A DNA stretch of 64,000 nucleotides from an uncultured Aquimarina sp. (GTDB lineage Bacteria > Bacteroidota > Bacteroidia > Flavobacteriales > Flavobacteriaceae), in assembly GCF_947500065.1 (NCBI RefSeq), contig NZ_CANMQT010000007.1:186001-250000 (forward strand), given 5' to 3'. The translations under genes were made by a program, and so were the position numbers. Numbering within the stretch: the stretch's first letter is position 1; each line of letters starts with the position of its first letter. The notes below the pieces were generated by a model that ran no database searches, was not told where the DNA came from, and saw nothing but the letters and a program-made list of their open reading frames with translations. Shown here one piece after another: positions 20,621-30,700 of the stretch.

Positions 20621-20691
20621 TTAACATAAGCTTTTGTGAATAAAATGGGATAAACTATAAGTTTTGTTAATTAACATATAGCTTATGTTAA
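20621..20691. repeat. 12-bp perfect inverted repeat in the upstream region of the second regulator
   Basis: TTAACATAAGCT (20621-20632) and AGCTTATGTTAA (20680-20691) are perfect reverse complements 47 bases apart, with the palindrome GTTAATTAAC (20666-20675) between them. They lie in the 351-base gap (20564-20914) between the two regulator genes, where I see no gene. A candidate operator or RNA stem controlling the second regulator. TTGGCTAAACTTAT at 20570-20583, just after the first regulator's stop, partly resembles the shared GGCTAACTCAA block. Confidence 0.45.
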
Positions 20692-20908
20692 GATTTATAC
20701 GTTGAGAAATACAATTAATTTTCGTGATATTAGGTTGTGTTTATTTTAATTAAGTATCTGGTTGTTTGGGTTTTATGGTTTTGTTTTTGAGATAATTTGA
20801 TTGTCATGAAATTGATATAATGGTGAAATATTATGCTAATTGTAAAGAAGTGGTTTTGATAGAAAATAAAAACATATCGTAAATTGCTGGATTAGGTATT
20901 TGTTTAAC

Positions 20909-20933
20909 TTAATTATGTGGCTAACTCAATTAA
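20909..20933 (+). promoter_or_regulatory. Hairpin presenting the start codon and shared GGCTAACTCAA block of the second regulator
   Basis: TTAATT (20909-20914) pairs with AATTAA (20928-20933), leaving ATGTGGCTAACTC as a 13-base loop that holds the ATG start (20915). The 14-base block TGTGGCTAACTCAA at 20916-20929 equals that of the first regulator. An overlapping GTTTAA/TTAAAC pair (20902-20907 and 20930-20935) gives an alternative stem. The loop is complementary to the susC leader loops. Confidence 0.5.
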
Positions 20934-22432
20934 ACATTACCATAGGATTACTATTTAGGGCTTTACTTTTTTTAATTTCTTTATCTGTTAATGCTTCACA
21001 AGAAGAAGGATTAGGTTCGAAGAATAATAAGCCAAAGATTGATAGTTTGTTTTATTCTGCGGAAGATAATTTTCAGAATGAGCAATATCTTATGGTCATT
21101 TCGGAATGTAAAAAAGCATTAAAAATTGGAACTATTGATTCGTCACTGGTTTACAAGAAAATGGCGTTTGCCTATACTAAATTAAATCAACCAGAACTCG
21201 CTTGTGAGTATATAGAGAAATATATAAGAAAAAGTCTAGATGTTAATTTTATTGGGCATAGCTATTTTAAAGAAATAAGCTATTCTAAAGCCTACCAGGC
21301 GTTATCAGATAAATACCTTAAAAAAATAAGTTTTTGGTCTTTGTTTTGTTTATATGTAGGGTTCATAGGTGTTTTTATATATACCATGTTGAATTTAAGA
21401 AAAGGACTCGATAAGGTCGCAAATTTCTTGATAAGTACTTTTTTGTTAATCCATTCTTTTTTTATTATTCGTGTTAGTATATTACTTACTAATTATGAAT
21501 ATTACTTACCTCATACATTATATTTATCGGCGTCATTTTCCTTTTTGTATGGACCTCTTATTTATTTTTATTTTAAAAGGGTAGCTTCAAAGTATCAATT
21601 TAAGTTATTGGATATATTTCATTTATTACCAACGGTCATTTTTCTGATTATTCTAATTCCGATTTATTCTTTACCTCCAGAGGAAAAATTAAGAATGATA
21701 CTAAATAATGAGAGACCATACTTAAGTACAATCGTGATTTTTAAATTGATATCGTTAATAGGATACATAACTTTGATCATAATAATGTATTTTACTTCAA
21801 TTCGAAATGATAAAAGTTTAGCCAAAAAAGAACGCAATTGGTTACGGAATATAGTAATCTTTTGTACTATTTATATTGTTTCTTACACCATTTATGCGGG
21901 CCTTATAAATCAATCTATTATAAGAGGCTTTTTATTTTATTTGCAGATTATTTCTATGTCTCTTTTGGTATTGTATATAAGTTATACTGCTTATTCTCGT
22001 TTAAATACTGTAGATAATTTAAAACAACTAAAAGATAAAACTAAAATAAAATTTAGCAAATATCGGAAATCAAACCTCACCCAAGGTTTATCAATAGAAT
22101 TGAAAGAAAAATTATTGGAGCTTCTTGATCAGGAAAAAATTTATCTTCAAAATGATATCACCCTTCAAAAACTCGCAGATTATTTAGATACTACTCGTAA
22201 TAATGCTTCTCAAATTATAAACGAACACTTTAATCTTAATTTTTTTGAATTAATTAATACCTATCGGATTCGGGAAGCAAAAGAAATTTTAAAGAAAGAA
22301 AAATCTAAAAATGTCAATATAATTGAAGTTGCTTATGCAGTTGGCTTTAATAATAAAGTAACATTTAATAGGTCTTTTAAGAAATATAATCACATCACTC
22401 CATCCGAATACGTGAAATCCCTCGTTGCTTGA
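20915..22432 (+). CDS. Seven-TM membrane-bound AraC-family regulator with periplasmic TPR-like region (copy 2)
   Basis: A 505-residue paralogue of the preceding gene, similar along its full length. I chose the ATG at 20915 (MWLTQLNITIGLLFRALLFL) over an upstream in-frame TTG at 20900 because it gives the same length as copy 1 and a normal hydrophobic N-terminus. It has a periplasmic TPR-like region (about 48-115), seven membrane segments (about 140-360, starting FWSLFCLYVGFIGVFIYTML) and the AraC-type domain (about 405-505, KLADYLDTTRNNASQIINEHF and IIEVAYAVGFNNKVTFNRSFKKY). The recognition-helix regions of the two copies are almost identical, so they may bind the same sites, while the periplasmic parts differ more. 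It lies 262 bases before the first susC-type gene. Confidence 0.87.
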   Translation: MWLTQLNITIGLLFRALLFLISLSVNASQEEGLGSKNNKPKIDSLFYSAEDNFQNEQYLMVISECKKALKIGTIDSSLVYKKMAFAYTKLNQPELACEYIEKYIRKSLDVNFIGHSYFKEISYSKAYQALSDKYLKKISFWSLFCLYVGFIGVFIYTMLNLRKGLDKVANFLISTFLLIHSFFIIRVSILLTNYEYYLPHTLYLSASFSFLYGPLIYFYFKRVASKYQFKLLDIFHLLPTVIFLIILIPIYSLPPEEKLRMILNNERPYLSTIVIFKLISLIGYITLIIIMYFTSIRNDKSLAKKERNWLRNIVIFCTIYIVSYTIYAGLINQSIIRGFLFYLQIISMSLLVLYISYTAYSRLNTVDNLKQLKDKTKIKFSKYRKSNLTQGLSIELKEKLLELLDQEKIYLQNDITLQKLADYLDTTRNNASQIINEHFNLNFFELINTYRIREAKEILKKEKSKNVNIIEVAYAVGFNNKVTFNRSFKKYNHITPSEYVKSLVA

Positions 22433-22463
22433 TTTTTTAACCGTTAAATTATATAATTTTTTA

Positions 22464-22653
22464 GGTAAACTTATGTAGGGTATACCCTCTATAAGCCTCT
22501 CCGTGTGTTTCTTTAACTCGATAATCATAAAGAAGGGAGGGTAGAATATGATTACATTATTCTACCTGTACTTTGTACTTTGTTCTTGTTCGAGTTTTAT
22601 AAAATATATTGAGTTAGCCTTCATTTTATTCTAGCCTTCCTTCTTATGATTAT
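22464..22653 (+). promoter_or_regulatory. Structured leader element before the first susC-type gene
   Basis: From 5' to 3': a degenerate GGTAAAC...GGTATACC dyad (22464-22486); the left arm of a long stem (22521-22547); an 80-base interior; TTGAGTTAGCC (22609-22619), 75 bases before the start codon; and the right arm (22628-22653). The arms give 24 Watson-Crick pairs, one G-U pair, one mismatch and one bulge by eye. TTGA-GTTAGCCT-TCAT forms a weak small hairpin with GTTAGCC in the loop. TACTTTG twice at 22569-22582 could be promoter elements. The same layout recurs before the other two susC-type genes. Confidence 0.65.
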
Positions 22654-22694
22654 ACAAAAGCTATTTGATAATATAATCTAGAAAAAAATTATTT

Positions 22695-25600
22695 ATGAGA
22701 GTACATCATTACAAATTGCTAATGTTCATGTTTTTGATATCTAGCATTGCATTTGCTCAACAAAAAACAATCACAGGTAATGTTACCGATGATAGTGGTT
22801 TACCATTGCCTGGTGTTAATGTATTAGTGAAAAACACTAATAATGGAACCCAAACGGATTTCGATGGTAATTATACGATTAATGCGCCAAGAGGAGCTGT
22901 TTTAACCTTCAGCTATGTAGGTTTTACTAACAAAGACATCGCAGTAGGTGATTCAGACACTATCAATGTGCAACTAGAAGCTTCAGCAGCGGAGTTAGAG
23001 GAAGTTGTGGTAGTTGCTTATGGATCGCAGGCTAAAAAGAAATTAGTAACCAGTATTAGTACAGTTTCAAATGCTGATATTGCAGATATTATTGCAGATT
23101 CTCCCCAGAATATATTGCAAGGGCAAGCATCTGGGGTTCAGGTGTTTTCTAGCTCTGGAGGTCTGGGCTCTGCTCCTACAATTAATATCAGGGGTACTAG
23201 TTCTATAGGAAGTAATACTAGACCGTTGTTCGTTGTTGATGGAGTAACTCTAGGAGACAGTTTTACCACTTTTAATCAAGGTTCTGGAGCAGGTATTAAT
23301 CCTTTGGCTAATATAAATCCAAATGATATTGAGAGCATATCTGTTCTAAAATCGGCAGCAGCTGCAGCGTTGTATGGTTCTCGTGGAGGGAATGGGGTTG
23401 TATTAATTACTACCAAACGTGGAAATAAAAATGGAAAAGTGACGGTTGACATAGATGTAAACACTTCGTTTGCTAGAATAACCGATACACCAAATTTATT
23501 AAATGCTCAGCAATACATTGACTTCACAACACTCGTAAGAAATGGTTCTGCAGTATCAGCAAATCCACTAACTAGCGCAGGAGGGGAGTTTGATGCATTA
23601 GATGCTATTTTGAGAACCGCTGTAAGCCAGTCCTATAATTTTAGTATAAGAGGAGGTAATGAAAACACAAACTATTTTATCGGAGCTACACGTGAAGATC
23701 AAGAAGGTATAAGAATAGGTGATAACCTTGAGAGAACTAGCTTTAGATCTAATATACAGGTTAAAGCCACTGATTGGTTAACAGCGACCTTAAATGCTAG
23801 TATATCAAATAATCGATTTGATAGAGTCCCTAATGAAAATAGTTTTGCTTCACCATATACCATTGCTTTACTGCAACGACCAGATGTGGTACCATTTGAT
23901 GATCAAGGCAATTTTACTACAACTGGCAATGTTGGTGGAGGTAATGTGATAGCTCAAGAAGCATTAAATCTTAACTTAGCTACGACCACCCGTATTGTTG
24001 GAAATGGTTCTTTAGATTTCAATTTATCTTCTCTAATAGATGGTTTAGGTTTTAAACAAGATATAGGAATTGATAGAACGTTTACGGAAAATCAAACAAG
24101 AAATGTTGACCTATTAGTTGAAGACGGATCAGCAGCCAATTCTGTGTTTCAACAAAATAGATATATTCTTAACAGTTTATTATCGTATAATAAAACTTTT
24201 GGTGATGCACACAATTTAAGTCTTTTGGCAGGATACTCCTTTGAGGACAATCAATTTAGGAATGTTCAAGTATCAGGTACAGGATTTTTATCCGATGCAC
24301 AACAAAATGTCGAGTCGGCTTCAACATTTCCTCTTACCTCTTCAAGCGGTGATGCAAATAGACTAGTATCTTATTTAGGTAGAGCGTCATATGATTATGC
24401 AGATGGTAGATATATTCTTGAAGGCTCCATAAGAAGAGATGGTTCTTCTAGATTTGGTGCCAATAATAGATTTGGAACATTCTGGTCAGCAGCAGTAGGA
24501 TGGAATATATCTGATGAAGCGTTTATGCAGAATGTAGACTGGGTTCAAGGACTAAAACTAAATGCAAGTTATGGTACGACTGGAAATGATCGTATTGGTA
24601 ATTTCGCATCCTTAGGGACTTTTGAAGGAAATAATTATAATGGTGAGCCTGGACTTACACCTTTCAGATTACCAAATCCTGATTTACAATGGGAAAGTAC
24701 TACAACTCGGGATATTGGGTTAACCGCTTCTTTTTTCAATAGAAGGTTAAGTTTTAATGTAGAATATTATAAAAACGTGACAGACGATTTAATTTTATTT
24801 GTTCCTGTAGATCCAACATTTAACAATGGACTTAATGGAGTAAACCGAAACATAGGAGAATTAGAAAACACTGGTTTTGATGTAACTATAGATGCTGTGA
24901 TTTTGAATGGTGCAAACGACGGCCTTAAATGGACTTCAAGTTTAAATCTTGGAATTAATGAAAATGAAGTAACAAATCTCCCTGAAGGATCGAGCGTAGA
25001 TGAGCTTGGAAATAGATTTGTTGAACGTACGGGTGGATCTCTAGCATTTTCAGGACAGAGAGCTATAGAAGGTTTCTCTGCAAATTCTTGGTATTTAATA
25101 CCATATATAGGAGTTAACCCTCAGACAGGTGATGCAGAATGGTTAGGTGCTGACGGCAATCCAACGACAACTCCAGTAGCTGCCGATAGACGTATAGTAG
25201 GTCAAGCAAATCCCGATGTAATCGGAGGATTTAGTAATGTATTTACATATAAAAACTGGTCATTAAATACATTATTCAATTTTTCTATTGGTAATGATGT
25301 ATTACTAACTTCTAGAGAATTTACTGAAAACCCAATAAGCGGGTTTAATAAATCAGATAGAGTTTTAAATATATGGCAGCAACCTGGAGATCAAGCTTTT
25401 ATACCAAGTCCTGATAGTCCAACCATAAATACTTTTAATCAAAGCTCAAGTGCACAACTCGAGGATGGGTCTTTCGTAAGATTAAAAAATGTGACTTTAT
25501 CTTACACACTTTCTCAGCAACATTTAGAGAAAATTTTTATTAATAAAGTAAGATTATATGCTACGGCTACAAATCTATTGACCTTTAAAAGTGATGGATT

Positions 25601-25718
25601 AGATGGATATGATCCTGAATTGTCCAATGGTGCTGATGGTAATGATGCGGCAGGCCAAGATTTCTTTACTTTACCGCAAGCATCAACATATACTTTTGGA
25701 ATTAATCTTTCTTTCTAA
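22695..25718 (+). CDS. SusC/RagA-family TonB-linked outer membrane protein (unit 1)
   Basis: A 1007-residue outer-membrane importer. Signal peptide to about residue 22 (ISSIAFAQQ); carboxypeptidase-regulatory-like domain (about 24-100, TGNVTDDSGLPLPGVNVLVKN and DFDGNYTI); the TonB-box-like EEVVVVAYGSQ; the plug (about 115-230, PTINIRGTSSIGSNTRPLFVVDG and ALYGSRGGNGVVLITTK); then the 22-strand barrel ending YTFGINLSF. SusC proteins form a gated pore capped by the SusD lipoprotein, whose gene follows after 24 bases. Its leader ties it to units 2 and 3. The substrate is not evident. Confidence 0.95.
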   Translation: MRVHHYKLLMFMFLISSIAFAQQKTITGNVTDDSGLPLPGVNVLVKNTNNGTQTDFDGNYTINAPRGAVLTFSYVGFTNKDIAVGDSDTINVQLEASAAELEEVVVVAYGSQAKKKLVTSISTVSNADIADIIADSPQNILQGQASGVQVFSSSGGLGSAPTINIRGTSSIGSNTRPLFVVDGVTLGDSFTTFNQGSGAGINPLANINPNDIESISVLKSAAAAALYGSRGGNGVVLITTKRGNKNGKVTVDIDVNTSFARITDTPNLLNAQQYIDFTTLVRNGSAVSANPLTSAGGEFDALDAILRTAVSQSYNFSIRGGNENTNYFIGATREDQEGIRIGDNLERTSFRSNIQVKATDWLTATLNASISNNRFDRVPNENSFASPYTIALLQRPDVVPFDDQGNFTTTGNVGGGNVIAQEALNLNLATTTRIVGNGSLDFNLSSLIDGLGFKQDIGIDRTFTENQTRNVDLLVEDGSAANSVFQQNRYILNSLLSYNKTFGDAHNLSLLAGYSFEDNQFRNVQVSGTGFLSDAQQNVESASTFPLTSSSGDANRLVSYLGRASYDYADGRYILEGSIRRDGSSRFGANNRFGTFWSAAVGWNISDEAFMQNVDWVQGLKLNASYGTTGNDRIGNFASLGTFEGNNYNGEPGLTPFRLPNPDLQWESTTTRDIGLTASFFNRRLSFNVEYYKNVTDDLILFVPVDPTFNNGLNGVNRNIGELENTGFDVTIDAVILNGANDGLKWTSSLNLGINENEVTNLPEGSSVDELGNRFVERTGGSLAFSGQRAIEGFSANSWYLIPYIGVNPQTGDAEWLGADGNPTTTPVAADRRIVGQANPDVIGGFSNVFTYKNWSLNTLFNFSIGNDVLLTSREFTENPISGFNKSDRVLNIWQQPGDQAFIPSPDSPTINTFNQSSSAQLEDGSFVRLKNVTLSYTLSQQHLEKIFINKVRLYATATNLLTFKSDGLDGYDPELSNGADGNDAAGQDFFTLPQASTYTFGINLSF

Positions 25719-25742
25719 ATAGTTTAACGATAATACACACGT

Positions 25743-27143
25743 ATGAAAACGAATATAAATAAAAACAATAAATTTAGTGTACTAGTACTTTTATTAGTAA
25801 TACTAACAACTTCTTGCGAAGATAAAATAGAATTATTACCTGAAGATGAAACAGCTTCTGAAGTCGTGTTTTCAAATGGTCCTTTAGCTTTAGGAGCTGT
25901 GACAGGGATATATAATAGAGCACAACAGGATGATGTATTGAACGGTACGCTGCAATTTATGACAGAATGGCAAGCCGATAATGTAGATTTTATAGGTACA
26001 TTTTCAACATTTGAACAAGTAAGTGCTTACGCAACATTGGCTGCTAATACTTCAATTTTTGGTATCTGGGATGATAATTACGAAGTTATCGGAGCTGCAA
26101 ATCTAGTTATTGATAATGTTCCTTTAATTGATGATGTAAACTTTACAGAAGAACAACGTGCGCAGGCTATAGCAGAAGCTAGATTTCTAAGAGCCCTAGT
26201 ATATTTTAATATATCTACGGTTTTTGGACAACCTTTACAAGCTGGAGCAGGTAGAGCTAATTTAAGTGTTCCTCTTGTAACAACATCAGAACGAGGTTTA
26301 GAATTGCCCAGAGCAACTTTAGGCGAAGTATATGATTTTGTAGAATCCGAGTTCTTAGCTATTATTCCAGATTTGGCAGATAATACTAGAATATTAGCTA
26401 ATCCTGGAGCTTGCAGAGCATTTTTAGCAAAATTATATCTATACGAAGAACGTTGGGATGAAGCTGCAAATTTTGCAAACGATGTAATCAACGATCCTTT
26501 TTATACATTAGCCACAGATTATTCGTTCTATGATTCACCTGATGCAACAGAACATATATTTACGCTATTAAATGACGCAGTTAATGGTCAGGATAGTGGA
26601 CAAGGTTTTTCTGGATTAAGTAATCCCGTGAATGGAGGTAGAGGTGATGTTCCTTTCTCCCAAAATTTGTTAGATACATTTGCAGAAGAAGCTGGAGATC
26701 TAAGGTTTACGACTCAGACAGGACCAGGTGCTGAAGGTGTGGATAGAATATTTACTGATAAATTTCCTGAGGATGCTAATAATTCAGATGATGCTCCTGT
26801 GATGAGAATTACTGAAATGTATCTAACCAGAGCAGAAGCTAATTTTAGAGGAGGCTCATCTATAGGTGCCACACCGCTTGATGACATTAATATTCTTAGA
26901 AACAGAGCTGGATTAGCTGATTTAACTAGTGTTGATTTAGATATTATTTTAAATGAGCGCAGAAAAGAGTTGGCTTTTGAAGGACAAAGACGAATGGATC
27001 TTTTGAGAAATAACTTGAGTTTGAGAAGACCTGGCCAACCAAATGAAGCTGTATCAGCACCAGGAATGGACAAAACTATATTTCCTATACCTCAAACAGT
27101 TAGGGATTTATCTCCATTTATTGATCAAAACCCTGGTTACTAA
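25743..27143 (+). CDS. SusD/RagB-family nutrient-binding lipoprotein (unit 1)
   Basis: A 466-residue outer-membrane lipoprotein. The signal peptide ends TTSC with the lipidated Cys at about residue 25. Typical SusD features are the TPR-like helices (AQAIAEARFLRALVYFNISTVFGQPL, then RAFLAKLYLYEERWDEAANFANDVI) and the C-terminal RITEMYLTRAEANFRGG, LNERRKELAFEGQRRMDLLR and FPIPQTVRDLSPFIDQNPGY. It acts as the lid on the partner SusC at the cell surface. The pair ends in a terminator and no SusE-like gene follows, unlike unit 2. Confidence 0.95.
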   Translation: MKTNINKNNKFSVLVLLLVILTTSCEDKIELLPEDETASEVVFSNGPLALGAVTGIYNRAQQDDVLNGTLQFMTEWQADNVDFIGTFSTFEQVSAYATLAANTSIFGIWDDNYEVIGAANLVIDNVPLIDDVNFTEEQRAQAIAEARFLRALVYFNISTVFGQPLQAGAGRANLSVPLVTTSERGLELPRATLGEVYDFVESEFLAIIPDLADNTRILANPGACRAFLAKLYLYEERWDEAANFANDVINDPFYTLATDYSFYDSPDATEHIFTLLNDAVNGQDSGQGFSGLSNPVNGGRGDVPFSQNLLDTFAEEAGDLRFTTQTGPGAEGVDRIFTDKFPEDANNSDDAPVMRITEMYLTRAEANFRGGSSIGATPLDDINILRNRAGLADLTSVDLDIILNERRKELAFEGQRRMDLLRNNLSLRRPGQPNEAVSAPGMDKTIFPIPQTVRDLSPFIDQNPGY

Positions 27144-27168
27144 TTACAATAAAATATTATATAAAAGT

Positions 27169-27200
27169 AAAGGCCTACTGAAAAGTAGGCCTTTTTTTAT
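27169..27200 (+). terminator. Terminator after susD unit 1
   Basis: AAAGGCCTACT / AGTAGGCCTTT form an 11-bp stem with a GAAA tetraloop, followed by a run of T. It starts 26 bases after the SusD stop codon. Confidence 0.9.
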
Positions 27201-27323
27201 TCTCATACTTCAAGACTTATCTTTTTCGTAAGTGGTTAAATTTCGAAAGCATATTGTAATAATGTTTATATGATGGAACTGGAACAGTTGTTACAAATAT
27301 TAATCCTAATACTATTTTGGTGC

Positions 27324-27353
27324 AAGATAATACTTCATTTGAAGTATTATCTT
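27324..27353. repeat. Second terminator-like hairpin in the intergenic stretch between units 1 and 2
   Basis: AAGATAATACTTCA and its perfect reverse complement form a 14-bp stem with a two-base loop, 123 bases past the first terminator. It overlaps the end of a short open stretch (27263-27361) reading DGTGTVVTNINPNTILVQD, which has no start codon and looks like the tail of a lost gene. The gap 27144-27789 otherwise holds the unit 2 leader from 27587; at 27361-27586 I see nothing beyond AT-rich sequence. Confidence 0.45.
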
Positions 27354-27586
27354 TTCATTAAGGATAATGATATAAAGGACTAAATAAGACACTTCTTATA
27401 TGATAACTACTTAATTCTATATAATTCGGTGTTTTTTTTTGTAAAAAGTTGTAAAATTTCTTGAATAAGTCTTTCTAAAAAGTGAAATAAGATTACCCTA
27501 CTCATATAGGTTAAATAGCTCGTAGCCTAATTCTCTTAAGGTTTTAAGTAAGCTTTCTTCGGAAGAAGTAAAGTTTATTCGGTAAA

Positions 27587-27750
27587 GGTAAACCTTGATA
27601 AGGGTTACCCAGCTTTATGTTTTCTATTATTTCTTTTACAGGGTAATCATAAAGAGGATGGGCAATTTCTATATAGACTTTGTTCAAGTTTTATGAAATG
27701 TAATATTTGAGTTAGCCATCAAGATATTCTTGCCATCCTTTTATGATTAC
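27587..27750 (+). promoter_or_regulatory. Structured leader element before the second susC-type gene
   Basis: GGTAAACC (27587-27594), a seven-base loop and GGGTTACC (27602-27609) form the upstream hairpin. The long stem pairs 27643-27665 with 27730-27750 (21 Watson-Crick pairs, two single-base bulges). TTGAGTTAGCCA (27707-27718) lies 72 bases before the start and forms the small hairpin TTGA-GTTAGCCA-TCAA. The preceding 45 bases, from AGTAAA, closely match the unit 3 leader. TAGACTTTG at 27674-27682 resembles a -7 promoter element with one extra base. Confidence 0.7.
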
Positions 27751-27789
27751 ACTATCTCTAATAAAGTAATTATTGAAAAATTCTAATCT

Positions 27790-30700
27790 ATGAAAGGACA
27801 TCAATACAAGTTGCTGGTGCTTGCTTTTTTTTTATCAAGCATTTCATTAGCACAACAAAAAACAATTTCCGGAACGGTAGCGGACGACTTAGGAGTACCA
27901 TTACCAGGAGTGAATATTGTAGTTAAGAATACAACGAACGGAACTCAAACTGATTTTGACGGCAATTATACGATCTCGGCAAATCGTGGAGCTATATTGG
28001 TTTTTAGTTATTTGGGATTTACAACTCAAGAAATAATAGTAGCTGATAGTAATACAATTAGTATAGCTTTAGTGCAAGATGCCGCTCAACTAGAAGAAGT
28101 AGTGGTAACTGCTTTTGGTATTCAAAGAAACTCAAAAAAACTGGGATATGCGGTGAGTACTGTTAAACCAGATAAAGTTCTGGAAAATTCCGAACCAGAT
28201 TTAATACGATCTTTAACGGGTAAAGTACCTGGAGTGAATGTTAATCTATCGACAGGGGTTGCAGGAGCTTCCAACCAAATTAATATACGAGGTGCTACTA
28301 CGTTAGGAGCAGCTAGTCAACCGCTTATTATTGTTGATGGTATTGCTTACGATAATTCACAGGTAACAACCGCTAGTCAAACTACTGGAGGAGGAGGGTA
28401 TGAGTCAGGGTTATCTTCTTTAGATCCAAATAGTATAGCTTCTATTACAGTTCTAAAAAGTACAGCAGCAGCAGCACTTTATGGTTCTAGAGCTACAGGA
28501 GGAGTTATCGTAATTACTACTAAAGCAGGATCAACAGGAGGATCAACTAATAATAAACTGACTGTTTCACTATCTTCTGGAACTTATTTTGAAAATATTG
28601 CAAATTTACCAGAGTATCAAAATACTTATGGTAATGGTGTGAATTTTAGTTATTTAAATGCTAATGGTTCTTGGGGACCAAGATTTGATTCATTAGCTAC
28701 TATACCAACTTGGCCTAATGTGTTGGCTGCATTTCCGGAAATAGGACCTACCGTTCCTTATGAAGCACAACCAGATAATGTCAAAAACTTATTCAAAACA
28801 GGAAGAGTTCTTGATAATTCAATTAGCCTTGGTTATAATGGAGAAGATGGAAACTTCAATGTTACTATTTCTGATTTAGATCAAGATGGATATATACCAT
28901 TTAATACATATGATAGAACATCAATTATTGCCGGAGGTAATTTTAAACTTGCTAACGGTATTAAGGTAGGAGCTTCTTTAACTTATTCGGAAACTGATCA
29001 GGTAGGAGGTTTTTTTGGTGAAAACCAATTTGCAGGGTCAGCATCTTCTTTTGCAAGAACCTTATGGTTAGGAAGAACCTGGAACTTTGACTTACCTTTT
29101 GAGAATCCGGTAACAGGAGCTTCTGTAACTCCTAATAATGGGTATGATCACCCATTATGGTCTTGGAAACACGATCAGATTCTTACGGATACGAATAGAA
29201 TCGTGACTAATGTGAATTTAGGGTATGATTTTAATGATAATATTTCTGTAGCTTACAGAGTAGGATTTAACAGATATAACTTAAGGAGAAAGCAAATTCG
29301 AGATATTGGATCTAGAGCTAATAATGGGCTAGGATCAATAACAACGGATGATTTTATTAATGAAGATTTAGAATCTACTTTATTAGTAAACTTTAATTAT
29401 GATTTAACAGAAGATATTAATTTAACTGCTATTGTTGGGAATAATGTATTACAAAATACAACTCAGCGTAGTGCATATCAAGGGACTAACTTTATATCTC
29501 CTAATATATTTAATATAGCGAACACTATTAATCAGTCCAATTTATTGGATAGTTTTACCAGATCAAGAAATGTGGGTGTATTTGGAGATCTAAGTTTATC
29601 TTTTAAAGAATATCTATTTCTAAATGCTACGGGAAGAAATGATTGGAGTTCTTCATTACCAAAGAATAATCAGTCTTATTTCTATCCTTCAGCCAGTTTA
29701 TCATTAATATTCACGGATGCTTTTAATTTGGATAGCAAAGTGCTAACATTTGGTAAATTAAGGGCAGGTTATGCTTCAGTAGGTAACGATGTTGCTGCCG
29801 AATCTCTGAATAGAACATTTGCTATAGGTAATCCTTTTAGTGGTATTCCAGTTATAAACAACAATGTTACTCTAGGAGATCAAGAACTTACTCCAGAATT
29901 TACCGATGAGATTGAATTTGGAGTGGACTTAGAGTTTTTTAATGCTAGAGCCGTTTTAGATTTTAGTTGGTATAAGAAAACAACTACTGATTTAATTTCT
30001 CCTGTTAGTGTTCCATCAACAAGTGGTTTTACCACATTGGTTACTAATATTGGTGAGATGCAGAATACGGGTGTAGAAATAGGGTTAACTCTTATTCCGG
30101 TTAGAACAGATAATTTTAAGTGGGAAATTTTCACAACATTCACTAAGAATGAAAATGAAGTCACTGAATTAGTAGACGGATTAGATAGAATTCAATTAGA
30201 TCCTAATCAAGTGGCCCATGCAATAGTTGGCGAGCCATTCGGAGTATTTTTTGGATCTAGATTTGCGAGAGATGATCAAGGAAACTTCCTTATTAATCAA
30301 TCAGGAGGAGGAATTGTTCAGGATTTAGAAAATGGTATTGTAGGAGATCCGAATCCTGATTTCAAAGTTGGTTTTATAAACACCTTCAAGTATAAGAATT
30401 TAACTTTCGGTGCTCAGATTGACTGGAGAGAAGGAGGAGATATCCGATCTACAAGTATCAATGCATTATTAGGAAGAGGAGTTACCCGAGATACTGAAGA
30501 TAGAGAAAGAACATTTATTATTCCTGGTTTCTATGGTGATAATCAAGGAAATCCTATTCTAGATGCTAATGGAAATCAAATTCCGAATACTACACAGATT
30601 GATACAAATGAATTATACTTCTCACCTGCAGGAGGTAACACTTTCGGAATTAATACCGTAGATGAAGGTTTTGTATATGATGGTACTGTTTATAGATTAA

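Noticed and set aside
27270-27380. 36-codon plus-strand frame starting MMELEQLLQ
   Set aside because: It overlaps a perfect hairpin and a more protein-like alternative frame, and has no support beyond a start codon.
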